The notes: a model not told the origin generated them from the sequence alone. A DNA stretch of 64,000 nt from Candidatus Vagococcus giribetii (GCF_017316185.1 NZ_JAFLVX010000015.1:124001-188000), one strand, 5' to 3'; counted from the stretch's first letter, positions 37,302-49,832 are shown. Numbers and translations: made by a program.

Positions 37302-39029
37302 TTGCTCTCTTTATTAACTTATGCTAAAACGTACAAAAAAGAATTAATTCTTGGTCCCTTTTTCAAACTACTAGAAGCTATTTTAGAGCTCCTACTACCT
37401 CTTTATATGGCAAAACTCATTGATGAAGGCATCAAATCAGGTGACACACAGCAAACAATCAAAATGGCGATGATGATGCTTTTCATGTCACTCATCGGGT
37501 TAGTCTGCGTCATCATTTGCCAGTACTACGCCGCTCGGGCTTCTCAAGGATTTGGAACTGAGCTAAGACATCATTTAATGAAAAAAATAAATGCTCTGTC
37601 TCATTCAGAATTAGACGCTTACGGGACTTCTACACTTATTACACGCATGACCAATGATATCAATCAACTACAACTGGCTCTTGCCATGTTAATTAGACTG
37701 GTGATAAGAGCTCCTTTCCTAAGTATCGGTTCTATTATTATGGCCTTTTATATCGATACTACTATGGGGATTATTTTCATTATCACCATCCCTATCTTCT
37801 CTCTCATTCTTTGGGTGATTATGAAGAAAACAGTCCCTTTATTTAAACGGGTACAACAAAAAATTGATGCCCTTAACGAGACCCTTAAAGAAACACTTCA
37901 AGGTGTACGAGTTATTCGTAGCTTTTCAAAGCAACCGCAGTCGGAAAAAGTTTTTGATACAGTTAGTGATGATTTAGCCACGTCTTATCAAAATGTGTCA
38001 AATTTATCTGCTTTATTATCACCTATTACTGGTTTAATAATGAATGGCGCGATTGTCTTTATCCTGTCTGCTGGTTCTTTTCAAGTCAACACAGGTCATT
38101 TATCATCTGGAGAAGTTGTAGCGCTTATTAATTATATGACTCAAATGTTACTTGCTTTGATTGTAGTATCCAATCTTGTTGTTATTTTTACTAAGGCTTT
38201 TGCTTCCGCTACACGTGTGGAAGAAATGCTAGAGACTCAACCAGACATTGTCACAACTGAAAAAGAAATAGATGACTCTTGGGAAAACACTCCCCTTGTT
38301 TCCTTTAACAACGTGTCTTTCCAATACCCTTTATCAAGAGGCTATGCCTTAAAACAAATCAATTTTCAACTTAAAAAAGGTGAAACCCTAGGTATTATCG
38401 GTCCAACTGGTAGCGGTAAGACAACAATTGCTGAGCTAATCAATCGCTCTTATGACATCTCTAACGGGGAAATGACCTTAAACGGGATTGCTTCTTTTAA
38501 CTACCCAACTGGGAAACTAAGACAACATTTAGGCATCGTTCCTCAAAAAAGTACACTGTTTAGCGGTACCATTAAAAGTAATTTACTAATGGGAAACCCT
38601 GATGCCACAGAAGAGATGTGTTACAGCGCACTAGAACTTGCTCAATGTTTGGAGTTTGTCACAGCTTTACCTGAAAAACTAGACGCGCCAGTCCTAGCCA
38701 ACGGTAATAATTTCTCTGGCGGTCAAAAACAACGTTTATGTTTAGCTAGAGCTATCATTAAATCACCTGACTTATTACTATTAGATGATTCCCTAAGCGC
38801 CTTAGACTACCAAACAGATTGGCTGATCAGAAAGCAGCTTCGTTCTGTTTTACCTGATATGACCACTATTATTATTTCTCAACGTCTGTCTTCAATTAAA
38901 CAGGCTGATCATATCTTAGTCTTAGATAATGGCAAACAAGTTGGTTTAGGAACTCATGACGAGCTCATGAAATCTTCTGATATTTATCAACAAATAGCTG
39001 CGGCACAAGACGAAAAGGAGGTTCATTAA
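37302..39029 (+). CDS. heterodimeric ABC exporter subunit with degenerate ATPase site
   Basis: 575-aa half-transporter: six membrane helices (about 15-300) then a nucleotide-binding domain. Walker A GPTGSGKTT and signature NFSGGQKQR are normal, but Walker B ends LLLLDDSLSALD (Asp where the catalytic Glu should be) and the switch-loop His is Gln (ISQRLSS). This pattern marks the degenerate-site partner of TM287/288-type exporters. TTG at 37302 follows AGGTG. It overlaps the partner gene by one base, so they are made together. Substrate unknown. Confidence 0.93.
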   Translation: MLSLLTYAKTYKKELILGPFFKLLEAILELLLPLYMAKLIDEGIKSGDTQQTIKMAMMMLFMSLIGLVCVIICQYYAARASQGFGTELRHHLMKKINALSHSELDAYGTSTLITRMTNDINQLQLALAMLIRLVIRAPFLSIGSIIMAFYIDTTMGIIFIITIPIFSLILWVIMKKTVPLFKRVQQKIDALNETLKETLQGVRVIRSFSKQPQSEKVFDTVSDDLATSYQNVSNLSALLSPITGLIMNGAIVFILSAGSFQVNTGHLSSGEVVALINYMTQMLLALIVVSNLVVIFTKAFASATRVEEMLETQPDIVTTEKEIDDSWENTPLVSFNNVSFQYPLSRGYALKQINFQLKKGETLGIIGPTGSGKTTIAELINRSYDISNGEMTLNGIASFNYPTGKLRQHLGIVPQKSTLFSGTIKSNLLMGNPDATEEMCYSALELAQCLEFVTALPEKLDAPVLANGNNFSGGQKQRLCLARAIIKSPDLLLLDDSLSALDYQTDWLIRKQLRSVLPDMTTIIISQRLSSIKQADHILVLDNGKQVGLGTHDELMKSSDIYQQIAAAQDEKEVH

Positions 39030-40780
39030 TGAATAAAACCCTTTCTATCACTCCTATTAAACGCTGGTTACCTTATCTAAAAAGCTTTAAAAAAGAGATT
39101 TTAATTGCATTGATACTTGGTGTGATTAATGGTGCTTCTGTCGTTTCTTTTACGTTTTTAGTAGGTAAAGCAGTTGATACGATGGTTGGCGAATCTCACG
39201 TCTTCTTCCAACAATTACTTACCATTTTGACTTATTTGATTGGAATTACGCTTATGACAACTATTTCTCAGTGGCTTATTCAACGACTAGGTAACAAAGT
39301 TGCTTATCAATCTGTTCACCAACTAAGAACAGAAGCCTTTCATCATTTAAATCAATTGCCAATTTCCTATTATGATAAAACGTCACATGGAGACATTATG
39401 AGTCGTTTTTCAAATGACTTAGATTTTATTTCTGATTCTTCTACTGCTATCTTTAACCAGATTTTTTCTGGTTTAACGATTGTCGTGATTTCTTTTGTCA
39501 CAATGCTTAATCTAAGTCCTCTTTTAACACTGGTGATAGTCGTTTCTACATTTTTTATTTTTTTAGTCAATTGGCTTGTCGCAACAACTAGTCATGCTCA
39601 GTTTGCTAAACAGCAAAAGACAGTCGGTCTTATCTCTGGCTTTTTATCAGAACATGTTACTAATCAAAAAGTAATCAAAGCTTTCCAATACGAAGAAACA
39701 TCTCAAGAAGCCTTTGATCAATTAAACCAAGAGTTATTCACCGTTGGTAGAAAAGCACAGTTTATCTCTTCTCTAACCAATCCTTTATCACGTTTTGTGG
39801 ATCATCTTGCTTACTTAAGTATTGGATTGATTGGTGGACTACTCGTTATTCAAGAGACTCCTAATATCACTATTGGGATTGTTACTAGTTTTTTACTTTA
39901 CTCGGCTCAATTTTCTAAACCCTTTATCGAATTGTCAGGTGTGATGACACAACTTCAAACAGCGATTGCTAGTTTAGAGAGAATGTTTAACTTACTAGAC
40001 GAACCTGTTGAAATAACGAACAAAGAGACTCCCTTACCTACAGTCATTAAAGGACATATTGAATTTTGTGATGTTTCTTTTTCTTACGACAAAAAAACAC
40101 CACTGATTCAAGGATTTAACTTTGACGTTAACCCTGGTGAAACAGTGGCAATTGTTGGAAAAACTGGTGCAGGAAAATCCACACTAGTTAATCTATTAAT
40201 GGCATTTTACGAACTTGATAGTGGGGACATTTTATTAGATGGTGTGCCTATCACCCAGTACAATAAAAATGAGTTTAGACAATTATTCGGCATGGTTCTA
40301 CAAGAAACCTGGTTGTTTAACGGAACTGTCTGGGATAACCTTGTATTTGGCCGACCTAATGCTTCTCTTGAAGAAGTCAAACAAGCCTGTCAAGAGGCTT
40401 CCATTGATCACTTTATTGATAGCTTACCTCAAGGGTTTGATACACTTCTTGGACAAAGTGGTTTAAGTATCTCAGACGGTCAAAAGCAATTACTCTCAAT
40501 AGCCAGAACCATGATTAGCCAACCTAAAATGCTTATTCTAGATGAAGCGACTAGTTCTATTGACCCCTTAACTGAACAACTCATCCAAAAAGCCTTTTTA
40601 AATATGATGGTAAATAAAACAAGCTTTATTATTGCTCATCGTCTTTCTACAATTCAATCTGCGGATAAAATCATGGTCATGGATCAAGGTCAAATTGTTG
40701 AAGTTGGAACCCATCACGAGTTACTCCAACAACCAACAAGTCACTACTCCGCTTTATACCAAGCTCAATTTAATAGCTAA
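39029..40780 (+). CDS. heterodimeric ABC exporter subunit with consensus ATPase residues
   Basis: 583-aa half-transporter, partner of the preceding gene. Walker A GKTGAGKST, Walker B MLILDEATSSID and the switch His (IAHRLST) are intact, while the signature is SDGQ instead of SGGQ. This complements the partner: one canonical and one degenerate ATP site per heterodimer, as in TM288. It belongs to the multidrug/lipid-type exporters (BmrCD, LmrCD); the cargo cannot be read from sequence. Confidence 0.93.
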   Translation: MNKTLSITPIKRWLPYLKSFKKEILIALILGVINGASVVSFTFLVGKAVDTMVGESHVFFQQLLTILTYLIGITLMTTISQWLIQRLGNKVAYQSVHQLRTEAFHHLNQLPISYYDKTSHGDIMSRFSNDLDFISDSSTAIFNQIFSGLTIVVISFVTMLNLSPLLTLVIVVSTFFIFLVNWLVATTSHAQFAKQQKTVGLISGFLSEHVTNQKVIKAFQYEETSQEAFDQLNQELFTVGRKAQFISSLTNPLSRFVDHLAYLSIGLIGGLLVIQETPNITIGIVTSFLLYSAQFSKPFIELSGVMTQLQTAIASLERMFNLLDEPVEITNKETPLPTVIKGHIEFCDVSFSYDKKTPLIQGFNFDVNPGETVAIVGKTGAGKSTLVNLLMAFYELDSGDILLDGVPITQYNKNEFRQLFGMVLQETWLFNGTVWDNLVFGRPNASLEEVKQACQEASIDHFIDSLPQGFDTLLGQSGLSISDGQKQLLSIARTMISQPKMLILDEATSSIDPLTEQLIQKAFLNMMVNKTSFIIAHRLSTIQSADKIMVMDQGQIVEVGTHHELLQQPTSHYSALYQAQFNS

Positions 40781-40782
40781 CA

Positions 40783-40830
40783 AAAAGAGGCTGTTAAAGA
40801 ACCATTAGGCGTTCTTTAACAACCTCTTTT
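40783..40830. terminator. bidirectional terminator
   Basis: AAAAGAGG-TGTTAAAGAAC pairs with GTTCTTTAACA-CCTCTTTT around an 8-base loop. It lies between the convergent ABC genes and the LURP-one-like gene. Confidence 0.92.
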
Positions 40831-41302
40831 AGTAATTACTCGGACAACACATCGTAAAGTCTAGACAAGCCATCAAGCCAAGAAGAACTCCTTCTCGATC
40901 TGATTCAAAAATGGTCAACTCATAGGAATTCTCTGAAGGAATCCAACGTTTTCTAATTTTACCTACTTTTCGGTAACCATACATCACATCAAAAGTCATA
41001 CTTAACATATCTCCATTAATACTGAGTTCATCACTGATCGCTCTACATTCTACTAAAGTCTCATCAGCCTCAACAATGAATATCTCTTGGCCTTCCGAAT
41101 GAATACAATATCTTTTTTGGCAGCTCTCTTCATCTTCTTTAATCAAAACAACTGGTTGTTGGCCATGATTAGAAATAGAAAATAAGGTATCTGAGTCTGT
41201 TTCGTCAAAAGCAACAGTGTAAACTTCTTCTCCACGTCGATCTTTAATAGTAAAGTTGTCCTTTTCTCCTGAAACCATTTGTTTCATAAAAAGTTGTCTC
41301 AT
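40829..41302 (-). CDS. LURP-one-related (Tubby C-terminal-like) protein
   Basis: 157-aa protein of the LURP-one-related/DUF567 type: start MRQLFMKQ, KDNFTIKDRRGEEVYTV and a beta-rich body resembling a scramblase/Tubby-type barrel. Bacterial members are widespread and uncharacterised. GGAG precedes the ATG. It may be read on from the HAD gene upstream (54 bases between). No catalytic motif is visible. Confidence 0.8.
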   Translation of the reverse strand: MRQLFMKQMVSGEKDNFTIKDRRGEEVYTVAFDETDSDTLFSISNHGQQPVVLIKEDEESCQKRYCIHSEGQEIFIVEADETLVECRAISDELSINGDMLSMTFDVMYGYRKVGKIRKRWIPSENSYELTIFESDREGVLLGLMACLDFTMCCPSNY

Positions 41303-41356
41303 TAAATCACTCCGTTTTTTATATTCATTTATGTTAATAGTATAACATGATATTGA

Positions 41357-42046
41357 CTAAATATTAAACATTTTATTTAATTCATTTAAATTGGTACATT
41401 CATAAGTAGGATTATCATTAATAACACCATGATAATCATTATTTAGCCAAACCGAGTCTATTCCTATGCGATTTGCCCCTCTAATGTCTGATGTTAAGCT
41501 ATCTCCAATCATCAAAACTTTAGACATATCTTTGATACCTTCTGTTGCGAATATTGTTTCGAAAAAGCGCATATCTGGTTTTTCAAAACCTACTTCCTCA
41601 GAAATATAAAGAGCATCAAAAAAACTTGTCATATCAGCATTCTCAAGACGCTTACGTTGTGTTCTACCGACACCATTTGTCCCTGCTAAAATGGTGTATC
41701 CTGCCTCTTTTAATTTTTTTAACAACTCTAAACCACCAGGCATTAAATCATTTCTTTCTTCTAATAGTCCGCGATACTCATCATCAGCAACAGCGCCATC
41801 AACTTGAACACCTTGAGTCGCAAAAAAGGCCTCAAAACGTCTATTTAACAACGTTTCTTTTTTGATAGTTCCTGCTTCTAGCTTATCCCAAAGCTCTTTA
41901 TTAATTTTTTTATAAGATTCAAATGTGTCTTCATTAAAGATAACACCATACTTTGTGAAAATACCCTTAAGGGCCGATAATTCTGATTGACTAAAATTTA
42001 GTAATGTATTATCTAGGTCAAAAATTAAATAACTGTATTTATTCAT
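41357..42046 (-). CDS. yjjG: YjjG-family HAD nucleotidase
   Basis: 229-aa haloacid dehalogenase-like phosphatase. Motif I FDLDNTLLNF, motif II GTNGVG, the Lys of motif III (EKPD) and motif IV MIGDSLTSDI are complete, and the length fits noncanonical pyrimidine nucleotidases such as YjjG, which remove damaged nucleotides. AAGGAG precedes the ATG. Confidence 0.9.
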   Translation of the reverse strand: MNKYSYLIFDLDNTLLNFSQSELSALKGIFTKYGVIFNEDTFESYKKINKELWDKLEAGTIKKETLLNRRFEAFFATQGVQVDGAVADDEYRGLLEERNDLMPGGLELLKKLKEAGYTILAGTNGVGRTQRKRLENADMTSFFDALYISEEVGFEKPDMRFFETIFATEGIKDMSKVLMIGDSLTSDIRGANRIGIDSVWLNNDYHGVINDNPTYECTNLNELNKMFNI

Positions 42047-42372
42047 TATACTCTCCTTAAAAAAATATTGATTATAAATGGTCTATATTAAACAACTTTC
42101 TCTGTGAAATAAAATGTTATCAATCCGTCTTAAATAATGATTTTATAAGACTTTTATAGGCTCTTTAATTCAAAAATCATATTATTTATTCGAATCTGCT
42201 AACATTGTTTTTTTATGTTCTACTTATTCACCTCAAGAACACACTTATTCTAACACAACCAGACTTATCATCGATACACATTTGCGTCATTTTTACTTAA
42301 ACTATTTTCACATACTCTCCGTTTTTTAATAAAACAAAAAAACCGTTGAAACCACTTCAACGGTTATCGTAA
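42047..42372. other. noncoding gap between the HAD gene and folT
   Basis: About 325 AT-rich bases. The only clear structure is the folT terminator at its right end. No plausible small gene or tRNA was seen. Confidence 0.6.
42335..42366 (-). terminator. terminator of folT
   Basis: AACCGTTGAA pairs with TTCAACGGTT around a short loop; an A-run on the plus strand provides the T-run. Confidence 0.9.
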
Positions 42373-42897
42373 TTATGCAACAAACTTAACTAATTGTTTT
42401 TGGAACACACGAATGTTTACCATAGAATAAGTAATCACTACTTGAATGACACACATAATACTAGAAGAAATGATTCTTGCTGGCAAATAAGCAAATACGG
42501 CATTCCCTTGCATCATGTATAGCCATAGCGTATTTAACGGTAAACTTAATAAGAACGTGACGATTAAATTAACTGTAATAATACGTTTTAACGTTAAGTC
42601 CTTTTTATAATAGAAACTTCCGTAAATAGCTCCTGCTAAAAGAGCAGTTAGTGTGAATCCTGGGAAATAAGCTCCCCCTGCCGGAAATAGCAAAGCACCA
42701 AAGAAATCACATAATGCATTCCCCGCACCAGCAATAACTGGCCCAAATAAAATAGCCATCAATACCACTGTAATAAAGAAAAAGCTGATTTTTACAAACG
42801 GTGTTGTAATTGAAATAAACTGTGACAGTATAATTCTGAGAGCCATCAGCACCCCCATTAAAGCAATTGACCTAGTTGTAAAACGTGTTTTTTCCAT
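42373..42897 (-). CDS. folT: folate-type ECF transporter S-component FolT
   Basis: 174-aa six-helix S-component. The pattern ALMGVLMALRIILSQF, then FGPVIAGAGNALCDFFGALLFPAGGAYFPGFTLTA (cited by GAGNALCDFFG and FPAGGAYFPGF) matches the folate family. A THF riboswitch-like leader upstream supports a folate substrate. AAAGGAG lies 8 bases before the ATG. It works with the shared EcfA-A'-T module encoded elsewhere. Confidence 0.92.
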   Translation of the reverse strand: MEKTRFTTRSIALMGVLMALRIILSQFISITTPFVKISFFFITVVLMAILFGPVIAGAGNALCDFFGALLFPAGGAYFPGFTLTALLAGAIYGSFYYKKDLTLKRIITVNLIVTFLLSLPLNTLWLYMMQGNAVFAYLPARIISSSIMCVIQVVITYSMVNIRVFQKQLVKFVA

Positions 42898-42930
42898 TTT
42901 AGCATCTCCTTTTTTGATAGAGTTGCTACA

Positions 42931-43045
42931 TCCAATATGCAGCGAATGCGGAAAATTAATGTCGCAAGTACTCCACTAGCACTTTTCGTCCAACAAGCAA
43001 CATCCCATCTCATCGGCACTTTACGCATTACTTCCTACTCTGTTT
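42931..43045 (-). ncRNA. THF (folate) riboswitch
   Basis: On the minus strand the leader carries AGAGTAG, then AATGCGTAAAGTG, GATGGGATGT, GGACGAAAAG and a closing CCGCATT that pairs with AATGCG. The conserved blocks occur in the order seen in tetrahydrofolate riboswitches upstream of folT and folE in Firmicutes. It ends about 30 bases before the AAGGAG site of folT, so control could be translational. Confidence 0.8.
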
Positions 43046-43060
43046 TTGTTTTACAACTTG

Positions 43061-43088
43061 ACTATATCACATTTCTTCATAATGACAA
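43061..43088 (-). promoter_or_regulatory. folT promoter
   Basis: -35 TTGTCA (43083-43088) and -10 TATAGT (43061-43066), 16 bases apart on the minus strand, directly upstream of the riboswitch. Confidence 0.7.
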
Positions 43089-43103
43089 TAAAGGACACGC
43101 CAG

Positions 43104-43481
43104 TCAATTTTCCGCCAAATTTTCTAGTTCTTTTAACAAAAGAATTGCTGTACTTTTATTTGTCGCTAAAGGAATTTCATAGACGTCACTTAGACGAATC
43201 AAGGCGTTCACATCAGGTTCATGAGGTTGAGCAGTTAATGGATCTCTTAAAAAAATAATCATATCCATTTCTCCTTCTGATACCTTAGCACCAATTTGTT
43301 GGTCGCCTCCTAAAGGACCTGATTTGAAACAATGAATACTTAAATCTGTTTGAGCCATTATTTTTTCTCCAGTTGTTCCTGTAGCAAATAAGTCATGGTG
43401 ACTGAGAATCTGTTCATACTGTTTTGCAAGCTTAATCATGGTTGATTTCTTTTTATCGTGAGCAATTAACGCTATTTTCAT
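43104..43481 (-). CDS. mgsA: methylglyoxal synthase
   Basis: 125-aa enzyme converting dihydroxyacetone phosphate to methylglyoxal, a glycolytic bypass used when phosphate is short. [33 protein letters not shown] and the catalytic Asp in [14 protein letters not shown] are all present. Single gene next to folT, with no shared function apparent. Confidence 0.95.
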   Translation of the reverse strand: MKIALIAHDKKKSTMIKLAKQYEQILSHHDLFATGTTGEKIMAQTDLSIHCFKSGPLGGDQQIGAKVSEGEMDMIIFLRDPLTAQPHEPDVNALIRLSDVYEIPLATNKSTAILLLKELENLAEN

Positions 43482-43534
43482 TACTATCTCTCCTTTTTAG
43501 TCATAGTGACATAAATGATTGGGCACTTTTTACA

Positions 43535-43564
43535 TTGTAAGCGCATTACATCTTCTATTATACT
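43535..43564 (+). promoter_or_regulatory. promoter of the MsmK/UgpC-type gene with cre-like dyad
   Basis: -35 TTGTAA (43535-43540) and -10 TATACT (43559-43564), 18 bases apart. The dyad TGTAAGCGCATTACA (43536-43550) overlaps the -35. It resembles the CcpA cre site TGTAAGCGCTTACA with one extra base in the centre. Confidence 0.6.
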
Positions 43565-43601
43565 GTAACTATCAAAGACAAAGAAAGAAGGACTTAAGAA
43601 A

Positions 43602-44708
43602 ATGGTAGAAATCGCTTTAAAAAGTATCCATAAAAAATATGACGGTAACCCTAACTACTCAGTAACAGACTTTAACTTACATATTGAAGACAAAGAATTT
43701 ATCGTGTTTGTTGGACCATCTGGTTGTGGTAAATCAACAACTCTACGTATGATTGCTGGTCTTGAAGATATCTCTGAAGGTGAATTATGGATTGGCGATC
43801 GTATCGTTAATGACGTAGCACCTAAAGACCGTGACATTGCCATGGTTTTCCAGAACTACGCTTTATACCCACATATGACTGTTTATGATAACATGGCTTT
43901 TGGTCTAAAATTACGTAAATATGACAAAGCTGAAATCAAAAAACGTGTAGATAACGCGGCTGACATCTTAGGTTTAACAGAGTACTTACAACGTAAACCT
44001 GCTGCTTTATCTGGTGGACAAAGACAACGTGTGGCTTTAGGTCGTGCCATCGTTCGTGATGCTAAAGTATTCTTAATGGATGAGCCATTATCAAACTTAG
44101 ATGCTAAATTACGTGTGGCAATGCGTGCAGAAATCGCTAAATTACACCGTCGTTTAGAAACAACAACTATCTACGTAACCCATGACCAAACAGAAGCTAT
44201 GACTATGGCTGATAGAATCGTTATTATGAAAGATGGTTTCATTCAACAAATTGGTTCACCAAAAGAAGTTTATGATACTCCTGCTAACGTATTCGTTGCC
44301 GGATTCATCGGCTCACCTGCTATGAACTTATTTAACGTGACTTTAGGTGAAGATGGTTACATCACTGATGGTGATCATTTACGTCTTGAAGTACCTGAAG
44401 GAAAATTCAAAGTCTTAAGAGAAAAAGGCTATGCTGGTAAAAAATTAGTCTTTGGTATTCGTCCAGAAGATATCCATAGCGAACCAATCGTAAAAGATTC
44501 TGCTCCACATAGTGTGGTTAGTTCTGAAGTAGTTGTATCTGAATTACTTGGAGCTGAGACAATGTTATACACTCGTACTGGTGATACTGAGTTCATCTCT
44601 AAAGTAGATGCTCGTTCTGCGTATATCCCAGGAGAGCAAATCGAATTAGCCTTCAACTTAAACAAAGCTCATTTCTTTGACGCTGACTCAGAAGAAGCAA
44701 TTCGCTAA
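43602..44708 (+). CDS. ugpC: MsmK/UgpC-type sugar ABC transporter ATPase
   Basis: 368-aa cytoplasmic ATPase with Walker A GPSGCGKST, signature LSGGQRQRV, Walker B VFLMDEPLSNLD and the C-terminal MalK-type regulatory domain (about 240-368). Such solo ATPases often energise several carbohydrate ABC importers encoded elsewhere, as MsmK does in streptococci. No permease or binding protein is beside it, fitting a shared subunit. A cre-like dyad in the promoter suggests carbon control. Confidence 0.93.
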   Translation: MVEIALKSIHKKYDGNPNYSVTDFNLHIEDKEFIVFVGPSGCGKSTTLRMIAGLEDISEGELWIGDRIVNDVAPKDRDIAMVFQNYALYPHMTVYDNMAFGLKLRKYDKAEIKKRVDNAADILGLTEYLQRKPAALSGGQRQRVALGRAIVRDAKVFLMDEPLSNLDAKLRVAMRAEIAKLHRRLETTTIYVTHDQTEAMTMADRIVIMKDGFIQQIGSPKEVYDTPANVFVAGFIGSPAMNLFNVTLGEDGYITDGDHLRLEVPEGKFKVLREKGYAGKKLVFGIRPEDIHSEPIVKDSAPHSVVSSEVVVSELLGAETMLYTRTGDTEFISKVDARSAYIPGEQIELAFNLNKAHFFDADSEEAIR

Positions 44709-44741
44709 AACTATTCCCTCTTTTCACGTTAAGTGAAAATT

Positions 44742-44779
44742 AAAAGAGCTTAGCACTAAAAGTGCCAAGCTCTTTTTTT
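44742..44779. terminator. bidirectional terminator
   Basis: AAAAGAGCTT-GCACT pairs with AGTGC-AAGCTCTTTT followed by a T-run. It is placed between ugpC (+) and the S-component gene (-). A smaller hairpin TTTTCAC/GTGAAAA precedes it. Confidence 0.92.
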
Positions 44780-45347
44780 ATTTTTGTTTGTTAGCTGCTA
44801 AGTAGACTGGAAACTTAAATTTCCAACCAATTTTTTGAGCAATTGAAAACGCAATAGTGTAATCAATTAGACTGTGGATAAATCCGCCTACTCCAATTAG
44901 TAAGAACACAGAGACGAAAAAGCCTGATGTGTATGTCTCTGCAGATAATTTTCCTGTCATAAAGAATAATGTTACGACTAAGGTTTCACAAATCGCATGG
45001 ACTAAACCAATTACCACGTTAAAAACCATCATTTTTTTAGGTGAATCCACTAAGTTAGGATGTTTCCCCAAATACAGGGCTCCAAAAAAAGCAAAAATCA
45101 CATGAGATAAAGCTCTCATACCAACGATAAAAGGAAACGTTAGGAAAAAACCAAAGGCTGTTCCTAATGCTACTAGTACTGCCACAACGGGGGATACAAA
45201 CATTGCCAAAAATACAGGGACATGACTTGCTAATGTAAATGACGCAGGCCCTATTACAAATTTCACTGGCATCACTAAAGGAATCATAATACCTAATGCA
45301 ATAAGTAAAGATGCGTACGTTAAAGACTGAATCGATCTGTTTTTCAT
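44778..45347 (-). CDS. ECF transporter S-component, probably niacin (NiaX-like)
   Basis: 189-aa, about six helices. The N-terminal pattern LIALGIMIPLVMPVKFVIGPASFTLASHVPVFLAMF (cited by VIGPASFTLASHVPVF) resembles NiaX niacin transporters, but I am not sure of the substrate. Two starts fit: ATG 45347 after GGAG, or ATG 45356 after AAAGGTG; the longer GTG frame is unlikely. A strong promoter with a palindrome lies just upstream, so the gene is probably regulated by vitamin status. Confidence 0.72.
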   Translation of the reverse strand: MKNRSIQSLTYASLLIALGIMIPLVMPVKFVIGPASFTLASHVPVFLAMFVSPVVAVLVALGTAFGFFLTFPFIVGMRALSHVIFAFFGALYLGKHPNLVDSPKKMMVFNVVIGLVHAICETLVVTLFFMTGKLSAETYTSGFFVSVFLLIGVGGFIHSLIDYTIAFSIAQKIGWKFKFPVYLAANKQK

Positions 45348-45376
45348 ATTATTCATCTCCAACACCTTTTGAAACT

Positions 45377-45411
45377 ATGATAACGAATGCACAGATTTTT
45401 GTCAACGGACA
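45377..45411 (-). promoter_or_regulatory. promoter of the NiaX-like gene with palindromic operator
   Basis: -35 TTGACA (45400-45405) and -10 TATCAT (45377-45382) are 17 bases apart. The dyad TGTCCGTTGACA (45400-45411) covers the -35. A NiaR-type repressor would be logical, but I cannot confirm the motif. Confidence 0.65.
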
Positions 45412-45425
45412 TTTTTACTGTTTAA

Positions 45426-46880
<1,455 letters not shown>

Positions 46881-46881
<1 letters not shown>

Positions 46882-47651
46882 TACTCACCAATCCTAAATA
46901 ATCTATGGGCATTTTCTCTTGTCACTCTAGCTATCTCTTCTACAGGTATATTTCTAAGTTCTGACAAACGATCCACTACATATTTAGTATACCCAGGTTC
47001 ATTTCGTTTACCACGGTACGGCATAGGAGCTAAGTAAGGTGCATCTGTTTCCACTAATAATTTATCTAGAGGAACTATTTTGGCTGCTTCATGGACTTCA
47101 AATGCTTTTTTAAAAGTCACCACTCCACTAAAAGAAATGTGCATACCTAAATCTAAAAAGCGTTTAGCCCACTCTTCATCTCCACTAAAACTATGCATAA
47201 TACCACCAATATTTTGAATTTTTTCTTCTTTTAAGATTTTGTAAGTATCTTCAATAGCGTCTCTTGTATGAATACTAATGGGTAAATTCATCTCTTTTGC
47301 AATAGTAATTTGGCGTCTAAAAACCTTATCTTGAACTTCTTTAGGGTCTTCCATCCAATAATAATCTAAGCCAATCTCACCTAAAGCCACCACTCGGTTA
47401 TCTTCTAATTGACGTTGTAGCGTTTTTTCAACCTCTTTTGTATAAGTGCCTGCTTCTGTTGGATGCCAACCGATAATACTATAAATCATCTCATAAGTAT
47501 GACTTAAGGCTAATGATTTTTCAATCGTTGGCGTATCAAATCCCACAACGGCCATTTCACTAACGCCTAATTCTTTCGCTCGTTCAATGACTTCTGGAAT
47601 GTCATCTTTAAATTGTTCTACGTTTAAATGAGTATGTGTATCAAATATCAT
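46881..47651 (-). CDS. tatD: TatD-family metal-dependent DNase
   Basis: 256-aa TIM-barrel hydrolase. FDTHTHLN with two metal His residues, [24 protein letters not shown] and [11 protein letters not shown] follow the family order. TatD proteins are 3'-5' exonucleases. ATG at 47651 after GGAGTGAGG gives the usual length; the longer frame from 47669 does not. First of the tatD-rnmV-ksgA run, downstream of metG. Confidence 0.95.
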
Positions 47652-47688
47652 AAACCTCACTCCAATCATTCTTAGTTTAACACAAAAG

Positions 47689-47731
47689 AAAACGACTGAA
47701 AGAGAAAAAGAACTCTTTCAATCGTTTTTTT

Positions 47732-47732
<1 letters not shown>
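47689..47732 (-). terminator. terminator of metG
   Basis: AAAACGACTGAAAGAG pairs with CTCTTTCAATCGTTTT, one mismatch, on both sides of an 8-base loop. T-run on either strand. Confidence 0.9.
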
Positions 47733-49798
<2,066 letters not shown>

Positions 49799-49832
49799 TT
49801 ATAGCACAGTTTCTTTAGCTTTTTTAGTCTAA

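Noticed and set aside
41545-41865. 106-aa plus-strand frame opposite the HAD gene
   Set aside because: Antisense shadow; the HAD gene has all four motifs and a good ribosome site.
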